This document shows, piece by piece, positions 20,336-31,085 of a stretch of 64,000 nt of DNA (position 1 is its first letter; each line of letters begins with the position of its first letter). Source of the DNA: Borovskyia barvae (lineage: Eukaryota; Euglenozoa; Kinetoplastea; Trypanosomatida; Trypanosomatidae); NCBI GenBank assembly GCA_030849085.1, contig JASAOM010001121.1, positions 248,001 through 312,000 of the forward strand. Reading direction: 5' to 3'. A model generated the notes under the pieces. That model saw nothing but the letters and a program-made list of their open reading frames with translations, ran no database searches and was not told where the DNA came from. The position numbers were made by a program, and so were the translations under genes.

Positions 20336-21907
20336 TCAGTAGTCATCGTCCGACCAACCCCAACCGTCTGCCGTCTGGCGGCGTGACGGCACGGGTGCCT
20401 CGGAGGTGTGCACGCCCCTCGCAGGAGCCGCCTGCACCTCGGGGAGAGGTGAGGGCGCCGAAGTTCTTTCCTGCTCTGCAACATCCGGCAAAGGGGAGCA
20501 ACACCCCAGTTTGCCTTTGCGCAACAGCATCGAGTTGGCTGACATGGCTGGCACCGCTCCCGTCACCGCCGCGGGGGCAGGGACGGCAGGAGACCCAAAC
20601 AAATCATCTATAGTGGGGCGGTGGTCCCCAGCCGCCGCATGGGCGAAGATATCTGTACTATCATGGCCTTCGTCCGTGTTTCGACGGTCGTCATTGAGGC
20701 TGCGACCAAGCCCGCTGCCAGGTATCCTAGGTGCCTCCTTCATTTCGATGGCCATACCGTCAAGGCTAGCCAGGCCACCGCGTGAGAGCTGGAGGCCCAA
20801 GTGATCTCCTTGGAAAAGACGGGAAGGTCGGTGAAGTCCAGGCGCGTAGCACTCGCCTGAGACGAGTGAGCCGTCCTCGTCTTCGCGGAAGACGTTGTGA
20901 TCCACGATATCGTACTGCAGCGGTCTGTGGGTGCCGTTGTCTGAGGTATCGCCACGGCGGAAGATGGGGCAGGCACGTGGGCATAGCCCCCCACCGTACA
21001 GGACAAGGCCTGCGATAAGGATAAGGCAGAAAATGAAAAAGACGAGGCTGGCGCGATCGCCCTCTTCGTCGATTTCCTCCGGCTTGCTCGTTGTTGACGT
21101 TGTTGTGGTCGTCGTCGTCGTTGGCGCGTCTGTTGTGGTCGTCGTTGTCGTTGGCGCGTCTGTTGTGGTCGTCGTTGTCGTTGGCGCGTCTGTTGTGATG
21201 GGAGGAGCCGCCGTGGTGGTCGTCGTTGTCTCCTGCGAGTCTGCTAATGTCGAAGCGGAGTTTGAGGAGCTTTGCATGGAGACTTGGGCGGCGTGGTCGT
21301 TACTAGTTTTGTTCTCAGATTCTCGCGGTTTCTCAACCTGAGACCCTTCGTTTTCGCTCCCATCCGGCGACGAGTACTCGTTGAGGCTGCCACCGCGGCG
21401 CTGTTCAGCGTTCACCGACGAGACGCTGGAGAGGGAGGCCAAGGTTAACAATCGCGAATTCTTTCCTGAAGACCCAGAGAAGGAGCGACGGTCATGGGTA
21501 AGGGCTGCGCGCTTCTTCGAGGACGATGATGAGTCTTCCGCCGGCGACACCACGCCCACCACTTTTTTGTTAGCGCGTAGTAAAACATTCGTCGAGGGGG
21601 GTTCGAACTCCGAAGGTGCACCCGGCATGTCCATCTCGATGGGCTCTTGTTTCGGCAACGCGGCCATAAGGGTCGCGTCCTCGACCAAGTCGCTGCCGTT
21701 CTCGAGATCCTTGAGCTCACGCAGCTTGAGCTTTGCATGAGCGGCGGCGCACGGGACGGAGACCACCGCCATGACGACTACCACCACCAGCAGAAGAATA
21801 AGAGATACTCTTCTCTGATGGCTCCCAAGAGGGCAACCCATGCGACCAGCATCGCAGCCGCGAAAGAGGGCCATCCGCGGCAGCATCATCGCTCTTATTT
21901 TTGGCAT
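20336..21907 (-). CDS. Thr-rich, mucin-like type I membrane protein
   Basis: 523 aa. An N-terminal hydrophobic segment (about 34-52, VSLILLLVVVVVMAVVSV) ending in CAAAHA looks like a signal peptide, although about 33 residues precede it; a start at Met7, Met8 or Met12 would shorten that. The ectodomain is Ser-rich (120-225) and ends in a Thr stalk (227-273) made of DAPTTTTTTT units. A membrane helix follows at about 287-306 (ASLVFFIFCLILIAGLVLYG) with a Cys-rich juncture, then a cytosolic tail of about 215 aa ending in GWGWSDDDY. The architecture fits a surface or endomembrane glycoprotein with an O-glycosylated stalk and a long, possibly signalling or sorting tail. I do not recognise a family. 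The stalk is encoded by a 30-bp tandem repeat, so its length may differ between strains. Confidence 0.8.
   Translation of the reverse strand: MPKIRAMMLPRMALFRGCDAGRMGCPLGSHQRRVSLILLLVVVVVMAVVSVPCAAAHAKLKLRELKDLENGSDLVEDATLMAALPKQEPIEMDMPGAPSEFEPPSTNVLLRANKKVVGVVSPAEDSSSSSKKRAALTHDRRSFSGSSGKNSRLLTLASLSSVSSVNAEQRRGGSLNEYSSPDGSENEGSQVEKPRESENKTSNDHAAQVSMQSSSNSASTLADSQETTTTTTAAPPITTDAPTTTTTTTDAPTTTTTTTDAPTTTTTTTTSTTSKPEEIDEEGDRASLVFFIFCLILIAGLVLYGGGLCPRACPIFRRGDTSDNGTHRPLQYDIVDHNVFREDEDGSLVSGECYAPGLHRPSRLFQGDHLGLQLSRGGLASLDGMAIEMKEAPRIPGSGLGRSLNDDRRNTDEGHDSTDIFAHAAAGDHRPTIDDLFGSPAVPAPAAVTGAVPAMSANSMLLRKGKLGCCSPLPDVAEQERTSAPSPLPEVQAAPARGVHTSEAPVPSRRQTADGWGWSDDDY
21121..21197. repeat. 30-bp in-frame tandem repeat encoding the Thr stalk
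   Basis: Two identical 30-bp units begin at 21,121 and 21,151, with a partial third from 21,181. A degenerate unit precedes them. Each encodes DAPTTTTTTT on the minus strand. Confidence 0.9.
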
Positions 21908-24626
21908 TCGGTTCCCTTTTAAAGTGGCGCTTCTCTCACTTCTCTCCGTCGGACGTACGCCAGTAACAATGGAAAAACTATCGCAATCACCACCACCACC
22001 ACCACCACTTACCTGCCCTCTGCTGTCAGGAGGCCGACGTCGAAAAGTTTTTTTTCGTGGTGAATAAGAAAGAGCTCAACTCGTTTCGCGGCGAGGGAGG
22101 ACGACAGAAAAAAGCGGTTGAGGGAAAAAAGGGGGGGGGAGAGTGCAGCTCCCCGGGAGAAAAAAGAGAGAAAATTTTGCGTCTCGTTTTTTCTTTTTCT
22201 AAACGAAATAAAATTCACTCAGGAAAGAAAAGAAACGAATACGTGCGTGCACAGGCCTCTTGGAGAAGAAAGGAGGGGGGGAGGGAGAAGGAGGAGGAGG
22301 AGGAAGAGGAGAGGGAGGGAGAGAAGCACACCACAATAGTAGCTGTACTACGCACACGTCACGGATCCTGCGCAACGACAGCGACCGTGTATTTTCTTTT
22401 TCCTTACGATCGTGTCGTGTGCGCGCTTTCTCGCTAACTGCCTCACACCGCTTCAGATTTTCTTTTGTAGCCTAGTACGTTCTTGGAGAATCGACAGGGA
22501 CGCTTTCTGTTCTCTGCTTCTCGTCCTGTGTGCTTATCCCCTCCTTGTTGCCGTTGTGGAAGGCGAAGAGCGGGAGCGCCTGGCGGGGATGTGGATGCGG
22601 GAGGTTGAGAGGTAGCGCTGGCAAGACTGGCAGGACAACTCGATGTGGCACACTGCGCGACGTTTCTCCAACGGCAGTAACGTGATGGGAGAGGAAAAAA
22701 GTGGTATGGAAAAAGCCTCCGTGAAGTAGTTGGGCCTTCTTCCCTGTCTCTCTCTCTCTCTCTCTTTGTGTTTTCTTTTGCCTACGGATGGTGTGGCAAT
22801 CGGTGACGTCGAAGAGGCAAAAAATGTATAAACGAACTCCCCCCAAAAAAAAACAATAGGTACGGTACGGAAGGTCTGGTGGCCCTTCGACAGACAGACA
22901 GGAGAGAGAGAGAAAGAGAGGGAGAGAGGGAGATGGAGGAAGAAAGCGGGAGATTTTTTTCATGTTTCGGTGCCTTTCTCTTTCGCAGATCTTCTCCTCC
23001 TCACTACTTACACACAGGTGTATATATATATATATATATATATATGTTAGTGAGTGGGAGAGGACCGAAGAAGCAGCTCTTCTTTCTCTATTATGGCCTT
23101 CCTCTGTCACAACACATGACAGAGAGAGGGAGATAGCGTCCCTTCGGTACAGTGAAAAAAGAAAGACGGCGGTGAGACGCCACAATGAAATAAGAAAGGA
23201 GAAGTGGCAGCAGCAGGGTTAGTGGAGAACAGAGATAAACTCCGACTTTTCATTATTTTCTGTCCCCATGTACGATATCGTGAAACGCTGTTGATGACGT
23301 CTCCCTCCCCACCACATCTTCTTTCCGATGATCCCTCGTTCTTTCGTTTGTTGCAACACGAGCAAAGAGATTTCCATTTATGTGCGGCTGTTGTTGCTTA
23401 GGCAACACGGTGCGCTAAGCTTCTCATTCCCCTTTCTCCCAATTTTTTCATCCCCCATTCAAGGAGACAGCAGATGGGCTGTGGGAGAGAGAGAGGGAGG
23501 AAGGGGGGGGCACCGTGTCGAAAAGGGAACAACGACAGCGGTACGGTAGACGAAAAGCCTCTCCCCCACACCCCCGCCCCAAAACGACAACGACAACAGA
23601 AATTCAGAGACGCATACCGCTATGTATAGTTCCCGAACTGGAGCAGATAAATAACGAAGGGGTATACACTTCGATATATGAGAAAACTAGAAAGTGTTGC
23701 ATTTAGAAAAATATGGAAGACATGGAGGGAAGGGGGGAGGTGTAGGGACTGATTCGTCGGCGGCTCCGCTCGCTTGTAAAGGTGCGACATCAAAAAGAAG
23801 AAGTACAGCAGCGCTGCGTCTTTGTGCAGAAGAGAGGAAGGCTAACGGAGGGAGAGAGAGCCATCGGTGACTACGAGAGAACCGTTCGTATGAAACAGCA
23901 ATAGCGGCAACAGCAAGTTGATCCACAAGGAACACAAAAATCAAAGCACACACACCTACACACACACAGAGAGAGAGAGAGAGAAGAAATTTCTTGTCTC
24001 CCTCTCGCAGAAAGCTGTGAAGGTCGTGGGGGAAAGACGAGATATTCACCGAGCATCCATCATGAGCTGAAGAAGCGCTGGATGAAGAGGACAGGAAAGA
24101 CCATTCCGTTATCCAAAAGAGAGCAAGAACAAGAAGTAGCCACGATAGAAGAGAAGTCGTTTGCTAAACGTGGAAGGTGAGGCGTTTCATCCGGCACTAA
24201 GCTACACACACACACACACACATACACACATGATCCATATACATATAGTTGTAGAAATATTTTCGTGTATGTATTGATGAAGCAAAGTTGAAGAACGAAT
24301 CCACCTCCCTGCTTCTTCTGCTTTGTACGCTTCACCACCGTTAGATGCACCCCGAGTCCCGAAGGTTTCGGTATCTACGCCGGGACACCCTCCCCCCTCC
24401 TAATTTTTCTTTTTTCACGGAGGCGGTGGTCTCGCGTTATGCAAGAAAAATACAGTGGAATGGAAGCCCAGGTGTCTCAACGTGCAAGGACGCTTCTGCC
24501 TTGACGATCGGTACAGTAGCCAAGGCAGCGTCCTGCACATTTGAGCAGATGTCTCCTCCTCCTCTTTCCCCAGCCCTCTTCCATCCCTCATCGCACTTCT
24601 CGGCGGTGCTTCCCCGCCCTCCCACC
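21908..24626. other. Intergenic region, 2.7 kb
   Basis: Nothing coding is supported. It contains a (CAC)n block near 21,990-22,010, purine-rich 22,085-22,325 with G9 near 22,131, (TC)10 at 22,746-22,765, GA tracts (22,905-22,935), (TA)12 at 23,021-23,045, G8 near 23,502, (GA)n near 23,967-23,982 and (AC)n near 24,203-24,222. Minus frames up to 237 codons here are low-complexity translations. Confidence 0.55.
23021..23045. repeat. (TA)12 microsatellite
   Basis: Perfect TA array in the long flank between the Thr-rich gene and the third amidase gene. Confidence 0.9.
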
Positions 24627-25850
24627 TCAGTCACCGTAGCGCATCCACCCTACAATGATACCATCGGGGTCCGTCAGCTTGAGGGCCGTCGTCTCCTCGT
24701 CGTATCGCAGTGGAATCTTTCGGGAGTAGTTGTGATACGGTCCTGGCCACATCACATTGTCCCAGTTTTGCTCTGCCACATAGACGTAGCCCTTCGACCC
24801 TTCCTGTTCTACCTTGGTTACGACAGCGACGTGGCCGGCTGGGAAGCCACCCGCTTGCACGGGGTAGATGAGTAAGTCACCGACCTCTGGTGGTTGCAGG
24901 CCGTGCCGTATGCGATCCCCGTTGGCATACCGGTGGAGGTCCATCCAGTGCGACGTGTTGGCGACGGCGCGGACAAAGGTCAAGTTCCAAATATCGGCTG
25001 CCTTCTCAACGCTGCCAAAATACGCAGCTGGCGACCGCCCGCGCAGCATCCAGTACCGCCGCGCGTACTCGACGCACTGCCACGCCAGCCCCGCGTAGCG
25101 CTCCGCCACAGTGTAGGATATTTTCCCCGTTTGGTTCTCTGCGGGTAACGTGACGTTGATGTAGCTGTCCGTGATGGAGACGTAGTTTTCATTGCAGTTG
25201 CTGTAGCTGAAAATGCCGTCGGAGACGCCGATGATGGTACCAAAGCGGGTGCGGCACGGGCCCGTGAAGGCACCACCCCCATCGTCGCCGGCTTCTTTGC
25301 TCGTGCTGTTGCTGATACTGCTGTTACTGCAGCGACTCGGATAGAGCACACTACTGTACAGCATCCCAAACACGATAAAGGTAAGAAATGCCAACAACAG
25401 CAGTCCAAGACCCCATTTTAAGATGCCAAGCAGCAGTGGGTCACTCCTGAGCAGAAACCGGCGTACAGTGCCCAACATCGTCTCCTTGGAATCGGCACCA
25501 GGGCTGTCTGCGACGGTGCAGGTATTTGCGTCCCCATCGGCACCCGCTGCACGGCTCTGAATTCCCGTCCCAGCGGCGCATCGGCGTCGACCACTTCCGC
25601 CATCGACAGCGGTTTGACTCGCATCACCAACGACAGCTCCACTCAAGGCGTGCGATGTGGCGCCGAACCCTACGCCACGGGCTCCACCACCCCAACCGCC
25701 GTCAAAGGTTGCCGGACTCTGTCGGAAGGACAGCCCCAATACCGACGCGGATGGTGCCTCTGTACGAGTTGGTGGCACACTCACATTGGCGTCGGGTCTC
25801 CGCTCCGAGCCCCGCTCCTCCAATTCTCGGTAACCCGTGCTGTCGTACAT
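24627..25850 (-). CDS. Membrane-anchored trypanothione-synthetase-type amidase homologue
   Basis: 407 aa. It has a Gly/Ala/Ser-rich N-terminal tail of about 135 residues, a membrane helix (about 138-166, LLLGILKWGLGLLLLAFLTF and following) and an outward amidase domain. Landmarks are FGTIIGVSDG (203-212), YSNC (216-219), WQCVEYARRYW (257-267), FGSVEKAADIWNL (278-290), GDLLIYP (324-330), GHVAVVT (339-345), YVAEQNW (357-363) and IVGWMRY (399-405). The triad Cys259, His340, Glu360 is complete. The order and spacing match the amidase half of E. coli glutathionylspermidine synthetase, but with no synthetase half. Many sequons (NSS, NST, NVT, NQT, NTS, NYS) fit secretion-pathway topology. It is the most canonical of the three paralogs here. 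The substrate is unknown. Confidence 0.88.
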   Translation of the reverse strand: MYDSTGYRELEERGSERRPDANVSVPPTRTEAPSASVLGLSFRQSPATFDGGWGGGARGVGFGATSHALSGAVVGDASQTAVDGGSGRRRCAAGTGIQSRAAGADGDANTCTVADSPGADSKETMLGTVRRFLLRSDPLLLGILKWGLGLLLLAFLTFIVFGMLYSSVLYPSRCSNSSISNSTSKEAGDDGGGAFTGPCRTRFGTIIGVSDGIFSYSNCNENYVSITDSYINVTLPAENQTGKISYTVAERYAGLAWQCVEYARRYWMLRGRSPAAYFGSVEKAADIWNLTFVRAVANTSHWMDLHRYANGDRIRHGLQPPEVGDLLIYPVQAGGFPAGHVAVVTKVEQEGSKGYVYVAEQNWDNVMWPGPYHNYSRKIPLRYDEETTALKLTDPDGIIVGWMRYGD

Positions 25851-27314
25851 TGTTGTTGCGTAGCGGTTCTCCTTCTCACAGACGGTCCGTAATAATGATA
25901 ATGATAATCTGCAATTCGATGCCCGTTGTTTGCCCTCTTTTTTCTCTCTCTCCTCTCTCTCTCTCTATCTATCTACAGCTGCACATATACACACATAAAC
26001 GAGGAGAGGATTTCTCTCTCTCTCTCTCTCTCTCTGTATGTGTGAGAGAGGGAGAGGGGGAATCCAAAGTGAAGGTGACAGAGAAAACCAAGGGGAGGGG
26101 CACCCGGGCGAGAAAATCACACACACACACACACACGTGTAGTGTTGGAAGATGTAGCGTGGACATGACATGGCAAGACGTGGGACGGAGAAACGATGGC
26201 AGAAAAGTAACAGTGGAAACAGAGGGGGGATTCACAACGGACAGAACTGTCGCCATGGGGCGCTCTCCGCCTCTCCGCCTCTCCCCCCCCCTTTCCTCCA
26301 ACGTGGATCGTTATGTCATGAGGACCCAAGCAATTCTGATCTATACACCTCTCTCTCTATAGATATATATGTCTATATGCATAAGTCTATAGAGGAAACG
26401 GACATGCCGGTATCGGTGCAGTGTACCGAAATCGCTGCGAAGCTCTGAAGTTCCAAGGCTTTCTTCTTGTGTGATTTATCGCAATGGTGGCGGGGGCAAA
26501 CATGGCTACAGAAAGGAACACAGACACATACCCTCCCCTCTCCCTCCCTCTTCGTCACGGAAGCAAAGGATGAGCTCCCTTGTTTTGCTCACTGCCCGTC
26601 CTCCGTCGATACCCGGAGGATATCCATCAACGTTTGTTTTTCATTTCATCCTACCATCTCCAATGCCACCCTTCCAAGGCAGATATCGACACCGACGCAC
26701 TTCCTCATCCTCCAATTCTCTATCTTCCATTTTTTCTTGTGTCGTTCTCTCTGTGTGGATGGGGGAGGAGAAGAGGGGTGATCGCACCGGAGCCCTCATT
26801 TCTTCAGAGAGGGAGAGGGAGAGGGAGGGAAGGGGGGAGGCTGAGGAGGCAGGACAGGGATAACGATATCTTTTTTCCATTTCTCAAGACAACGTTGACA
26901 ACATCATCTTCGCCGCCTCCTTCATACGGGATGCTCTCTCTCGCCCCCCCCCCTCCCCTCCACACCGACAGACAGATCAAATGTACAGCCACCGTAATTC
27001 TTCGTCCCAGGAGAGAAGCGCACGCGGGTTCTCCCCCTTTCCACACCTCCACAAGAAATCCCCTGCCGTACCATCCCTTCTCTCCAGAATACAGCGGTGG
27101 TGCCGCAGAGCATCTGCCTTCTCTTTCTCCCGCGCACCCACCTACATAAGCATTCAGATGCACGAATACGCACATACAGATAGACACATACCGATGCGTC
27201 GACACAACCAACGAGAGTTACTTCTGTTTACCCCCTCGGTGCCCCCCCCCGCTTCCCTGCAACGGTAGACGTGGGGCCTACGCGTGTGTCCCAGTGATGC
27301 GTCAGGGCGCATCC
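25851..27314. other. Intergenic region
   Basis: Nothing coding is supported. It has CT arrays near 25,941-25,975 and 26,012-26,034, (AC)n near 26,120-26,137, C9 near 26,284, GA tracts near 26,806-26,835 and C10 near 26,945 and 27,242. Confidence 0.55.
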
Positions 27315-29144
27315 TTAGGCCTCAGCCAAGTTCCACGTCTGCCCACATTTCTTACAGCAGAGGATATCGGGCATGTTGTCGTGGGCCTGAACCGAGTAGC
27401 TGCTTTGGTAGGCGTCGTTGGCGCCGCAATGGGGGCAGCTATACAGCGCTGTCGAGGTGCGACCAGTGGGGGAGCCAAACGTGGGGCTTCCGAGGGAGCC
27501 GCCACCGTTCGGAGAGAACATGTTTAATGGGGAGGTGGGGGAACCAAGCGTACTCCTATCGATTGACCCGTTGGCGCTCCAAATTTGCGGGATACGTGAA
27601 GGACGGTGCTGCCGCATGCGCACCAGCGAGGGGAGATCTCCAGCGCGCCGTACCAGATCCTGGGCATCGAGTTTTCCCTCGAGCACAAGACGGCGAAGGG
27701 CTTTCCCCGTGTCGCCCGTGTCATCAAAAGCGGAGATGACCAGCTTCTGTGCGTCAGGGTCACAGTAGCGCTCTAGCGCATCCTGAAGGATACGGCACAA
27801 CGCCATTACATCTGTGCTGGGCGGAGCATCATCAAGTTCCTCATTAGTGAAGCTATCGTAGATCTTTATCCCGATGCGGCTGAGCTCGTTTTCGGGGGCT
27901 GCACCGTCCGAACGAGCCTCGACCGAGCAGCGGTCCACACCGTCTTCGGCAGAGAGTTGCTTCTGGGTCGTCTCGGGGAGAGAGCGGAACCAGTAATTTA
28001 AGATGGCCTGTGCCAGTTGGGCTACCGGTGGGGTAAAGTTTCTTAGAAGACCACCGATGGCCACGCCCACCCCCGTTTCCTGTAGTTGCGCCAGTGTGAC
28101 ATCTAGACTTGTGAGCTGCCGCAACACCGCTAGAGTCTCCGATTCCACTTCGGTTGCCGTGGCAGCCCCACTCAGGCAGCGTGCCATGGACTTGCGAAGC
28201 GCTTGAGTACTGGAAGATAACTCATTCGTGGTTGCAGCGTGACGAGCGCTGCGGAGCTTTCGGTAAAAATAGTCGGAGCCGTGCTCACGAGGATCATCTG
28301 AGAGCGTGTTCGCTCTCATGGGGTACTCCTCCAGCGTGCTCTGACGCTCGTGCTTCATTTTTTTAAGCGTTGCACGACTACCACTCACCGCGGTGCTCTT
28401 CTTGTGATGCGTGAAGGCGCCATCCTGATGTGTATCACCATCGATGTCTACGCTGCCATCATCATCGTCGTCGCTATTTGCCATCTGCTCCGAATCACTT
28501 CTCTCAGTGCGGCGGTGACGGTGGTGCTTCGAAGACTTCTTGCTCTTAGATTGGTGGTGGCCCTCGTCGTCGTCGCCAGTGCTGCTCCGCGTCTCCTTGC
28601 GCACTTTGTTTTTCTTATCCTTCTTGTGCTTTTTTTCTGATTGGCGGTGACCCCTGTCCCTCACACTGGCCGCCGTATGGAGCACGAGTGTATCCTCATC
28701 CACCAGCTCTCGGTCCTCAGCCCCGTTACTCACAAGACTCAGCACATGATTCGACGGCCCTGCATGCACCTCGGTGACACTGGCTGTTGGCGCTTCACCC
28801 GCCCTCTCTGGTTCTGTGGCCGTTACGGTGGTGTTGGTTAAGGAGGTTGCAGCAAGCATTTCATCGATGGCAGCTCCGCAGCTCGCATCTTGACGACCAT
28901 CTCGAATTAGCTCCGCATCAGCCTCGGCACCTCGGTACGGGTGGAGCTGCTCTGTATCAGCGGTGTTGGCAAAGACAAGCGTCGCCGCCGCGCTGGGGCC
29001 GCAGAGTAGGAGCACATCGCTACCTTCCGGCAGCTCTTGGCCTGCCTGTGCAGGATCCAGGACGATCGCGGGCCACCACGGATAGTCAGGCTGCTTCACC
29101 CAAACCCAACCGTCGACAGCGTAGGGGGAAGCCCCTGCACTCAT
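27315..29144 (-). CDS. PWWP-TFIIS family elongation factor with non-canonical zinc hairpin
   Basis: 609 aa. Domains in order: a PWWP-type module (about 8-90, DGWVWVKQPDYPWWPAIV) that in other proteins binds methylated histone and DNA; a basic nuclear-type linker (about 170-215, KKHKKDKKNKVRKE); a TFIIS N-terminal (LW-like) helical bundle (about 300-390); a TFIIS central domain (about 425-530); and a C-terminal zinc ribbon with CPHC (570-573) and CKKC (597-600). TFIIS stimulates transcript cleavage by stalled RNA polymerase II through an acidic hairpin, RSADEP. Here the hairpin reads SVQAHDNMPD and the loop is about two residues shorter, so the paired acidic residues are lost. Cleavage stimulation is therefore doubtful and a chromatin or scaffold role is possible. 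A canonical paralog lies just upstream. T. brucei also has PWWP-bearing TFIIS2 proteins. Confidence 0.88.
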   Translation of the reverse strand: MSAGASPYAVDGWVWVKQPDYPWWPAIVLDPAQAGQELPEGSDVLLLCGPSAAATLVFANTADTEQLHPYRGAEADAELIRDGRQDASCGAAIDEMLAATSLTNTTVTATEPERAGEAPTASVTEVHAGPSNHVLSLVSNGAEDRELVDEDTLVLHTAASVRDRGHRQSEKKHKKDKKNKVRKETRSSTGDDDEGHHQSKSKKSSKHHRHRRTERSDSEQMANSDDDDDGSVDIDGDTHQDGAFTHHKKSTAVSGSRATLKKMKHERQSTLEEYPMRANTLSDDPREHGSDYFYRKLRSARHAATTNELSSSTQALRKSMARCLSGAATATEVESETLAVLRQLTSLDVTLAQLQETGVGVAIGGLLRNFTPPVAQLAQAILNYWFRSLPETTQKQLSAEDGVDRCSVEARSDGAAPENELSRIGIKIYDSFTNEELDDAPPSTDVMALCRILQDALERYCDPDAQKLVISAFDDTGDTGKALRRLVLEGKLDAQDLVRRAGDLPSLVRMRQHRPSRIPQIWSANGSIDRSTLGSPTSPLNMFSPNGGGSLGSPTFGSPTGRTSTALYSCPHCGANDAYQSSYSVQAHDNMPDILCCKKCGQTWNLAEA

Positions 29145-29235
29145 GGTGAGAGAAGCCCACCTTCCCTCTCCCCCCCTTTCCAGCTCCTCTGTCCCTCGAG
29201 TTGTGCCGCTTAGCGCCTCTCCCCCCCCTCTCCCC

Positions 29236-29292
29236 CGCTAGTGGTCACCGAAGGAGAGCAGATGCAGAGAAAGAAAGAGAGAGAGTGTGTGT
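29236..29292 (-). promoter_or_regulatory. Possible spliced-leader acceptor for the PWWP-TFIIS gene
   Basis: On the minus strand a pyrimidine tract (CT repeats and TTCTTT, about 29,255-29,292) is followed by the first AG at 29,239-29,238, with no earlier AG between. This gives a 5' UTR of about 93 nt before the ATG at 29,144. The site is predicted from the usual trypanosomatid rule (tract, then first AG) and is not proven. Confidence 0.45.
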
Positions 29293-30242
29293 GTGTGTGT
29301 GCAAGAAGCGAAAGAGAGAGAGGCGAGACTGCGTTTTTTCTTTCCGCGTGCAGTTTAACAGACCGGGTCTCTACTCACACGCACTCACGCTAGAATTCCT
29401 ACGGAACAGTTGTTGCTGCAGACCTCGCGGCAAAATCTTGATCAAAGACGAGACTGCAGACCAGAAAAGAATATATATATATATATATGGACGAATGGCG
29501 GTGAGCTAGAAAGGAAATAGAGCAGGAGGAGAAGAAAGGAAAGAGGGAAAAGGGATTTAGGTTGGAAAGGGATGCGGAATACAGCAGCAGTACCCCCCAG
29601 CTTCAGTGAAAGAGAGGGATGCGGGTGCATATCTAAGAGGGAAGCATCCCTGACTTCCACCTCTTCTTCCCCCTCCCCCCTCTCCCTCCCGTTCCAGGTA
29701 TTCGTCGATCGGTCAGTGGTACGTCAGCACCACCACGACTTTGCCAGCGTATAGCTTTATGGATCAGGAGGAGGAGAGGGGCGGTGGGGGGTACCGGCCC
29801 CTTCTCCTTTCGATGACGTCGCTTCTTTCCGACGAGGGGAAGAAACAGAGGGGAGTTTGTCTGGATGGCTTTTGCTCATTTTTTTATGCGTCTGTTTAGG
29901 AGGGGGGTGGCGGCCTCCACACGAGACAGTACAGCGTAGTAGCGTGAGGGAGCCATGATGAAGGAAAAAGTCGCACACACACACGTGCACATCGCCGCCG
30001 ACAGGCTTGACCCCCTACTCTCGTACTTCTCTAGCCTCACACCTTCTGTGCCAGGAAATGGAAGTATGCTCTTATACGAGAACATGTATATATTTTTGTT
30101 TTGTGGGGTGGGGTGGGAGGAGCGAAAGTTTAAAGTTTTTACGTTCCTCATAAACGCCTGAAACGCGCGTGAACCGGAGCTCTTGCTTGTGAAGACCCGC
30201 CGGTGCAATAGCCCGGCATGGGATAAGGGGGCGGAGTTCATA

Positions 30243-30246
<4 letters not shown>

Positions 30247-30274
<28 letters not shown>
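30247..30274. repeat. (AG)14 microsatellite
   Basis: Perfect AG array; on the transcribed strand it is a CT tract. Confidence 0.9.
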
Positions 30275-30277
<3 letters not shown>

Positions 30278-30969
30278 GAGAAGAAAAAAAGGTGAGTTGA
30301 AGTTCGAACGAAGCACAGATACTGCACGGTGGTGGAAAATGTGTGTGCGCAACCCTCCCAAAAGGATGAACATGGAAGACGGCTTCCACCATCGACCCTC
30401 TTAATGATCTCTGCCTCCGTGTTGACGGGAGGGAAATGAAGCGAATGCACAAGGATGAGGTGTGTATGTCCCCTCCCGCCCCTGTTGCTGAATCGCTCCT
30501 CGTCTTTCTGCGTCTCCGATGGTTGCTCAGCGGCTGCACCACATAGAGGGACACAACCTCTCACCTCTGCCATGCAGACCATACTCTAGCCCCCCCCTCT
30601 CCCACATCACCACCTCCGTGATTGTACAAAGCGGGAACGAAGAGGGAGAGGAGTCAAGAGAGGAAAACAAAGAAGATTTTCGTCGATCTCCCCTGACTTT
30701 TTCCCTTTCGTTCCTCCCCCTTTCATGAATTCGTCACCGCTTTATCTTCCCGCTCCATCTTTATAGCACAACGAAGTTTTCTCTCTATATATATATGTGT
30801 GTGTGTGTGTGGAAGGGAGTTCTTCCTTCCCCCTTTCCCTCCCTCTCAAGTTGTTCCCGCTCTCTTGCACACTGAGAGAGGCCTGAAGAAAGAGAAGGAA
30901 AGAAACTTGTGCGTTCCTATGATCTGCACACACACACACACACAACGCTCACGACCGCTACCACATAAG

Positions 30970-30986
30970 CCCCCCCCCCCCCCCCC
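30970..30986. repeat. C17 homopolymer
   Basis: Seventeen C on the plus strand, so G17 on the transcribed strand, about 420 bp beyond the stop codon of the canonical TFIIS gene. Confidence 0.9.
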
Positions 30987-31051
30987 GCCCCCTCCCACGG
31001 CCACGCACACACACCTACAGCACCCCTCTCTCCCCCATCCCCAATAAAGAG

Positions 31052-31085
31052 AAGAACATATACATATACATACATATATGTTCTT
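31052..31085. repeat. AT-rich inverted repeat (hairpin)
   Basis: Arms of 11 nt (AAGAACATATA and TATATGTTCTT) separated by 12 nt of TA/CA sequence. It lies about 320 bp beyond the stop of the canonical TFIIS gene, in the probable 3' UTR. Confidence 0.75.

Noticed and set aside
22472-23185. 237-codon minus-strand frame
   Set aside because: Translation of CT/GA and TA repeats (Ser/Leu/Arg runs and alternating YI), typical of microsatellite DNA.
30072-30554. 160-codon minus-strand frame
   Set aside because: Runs through the (AG)14 array and overlaps other frames in the same repeat; no protein features.
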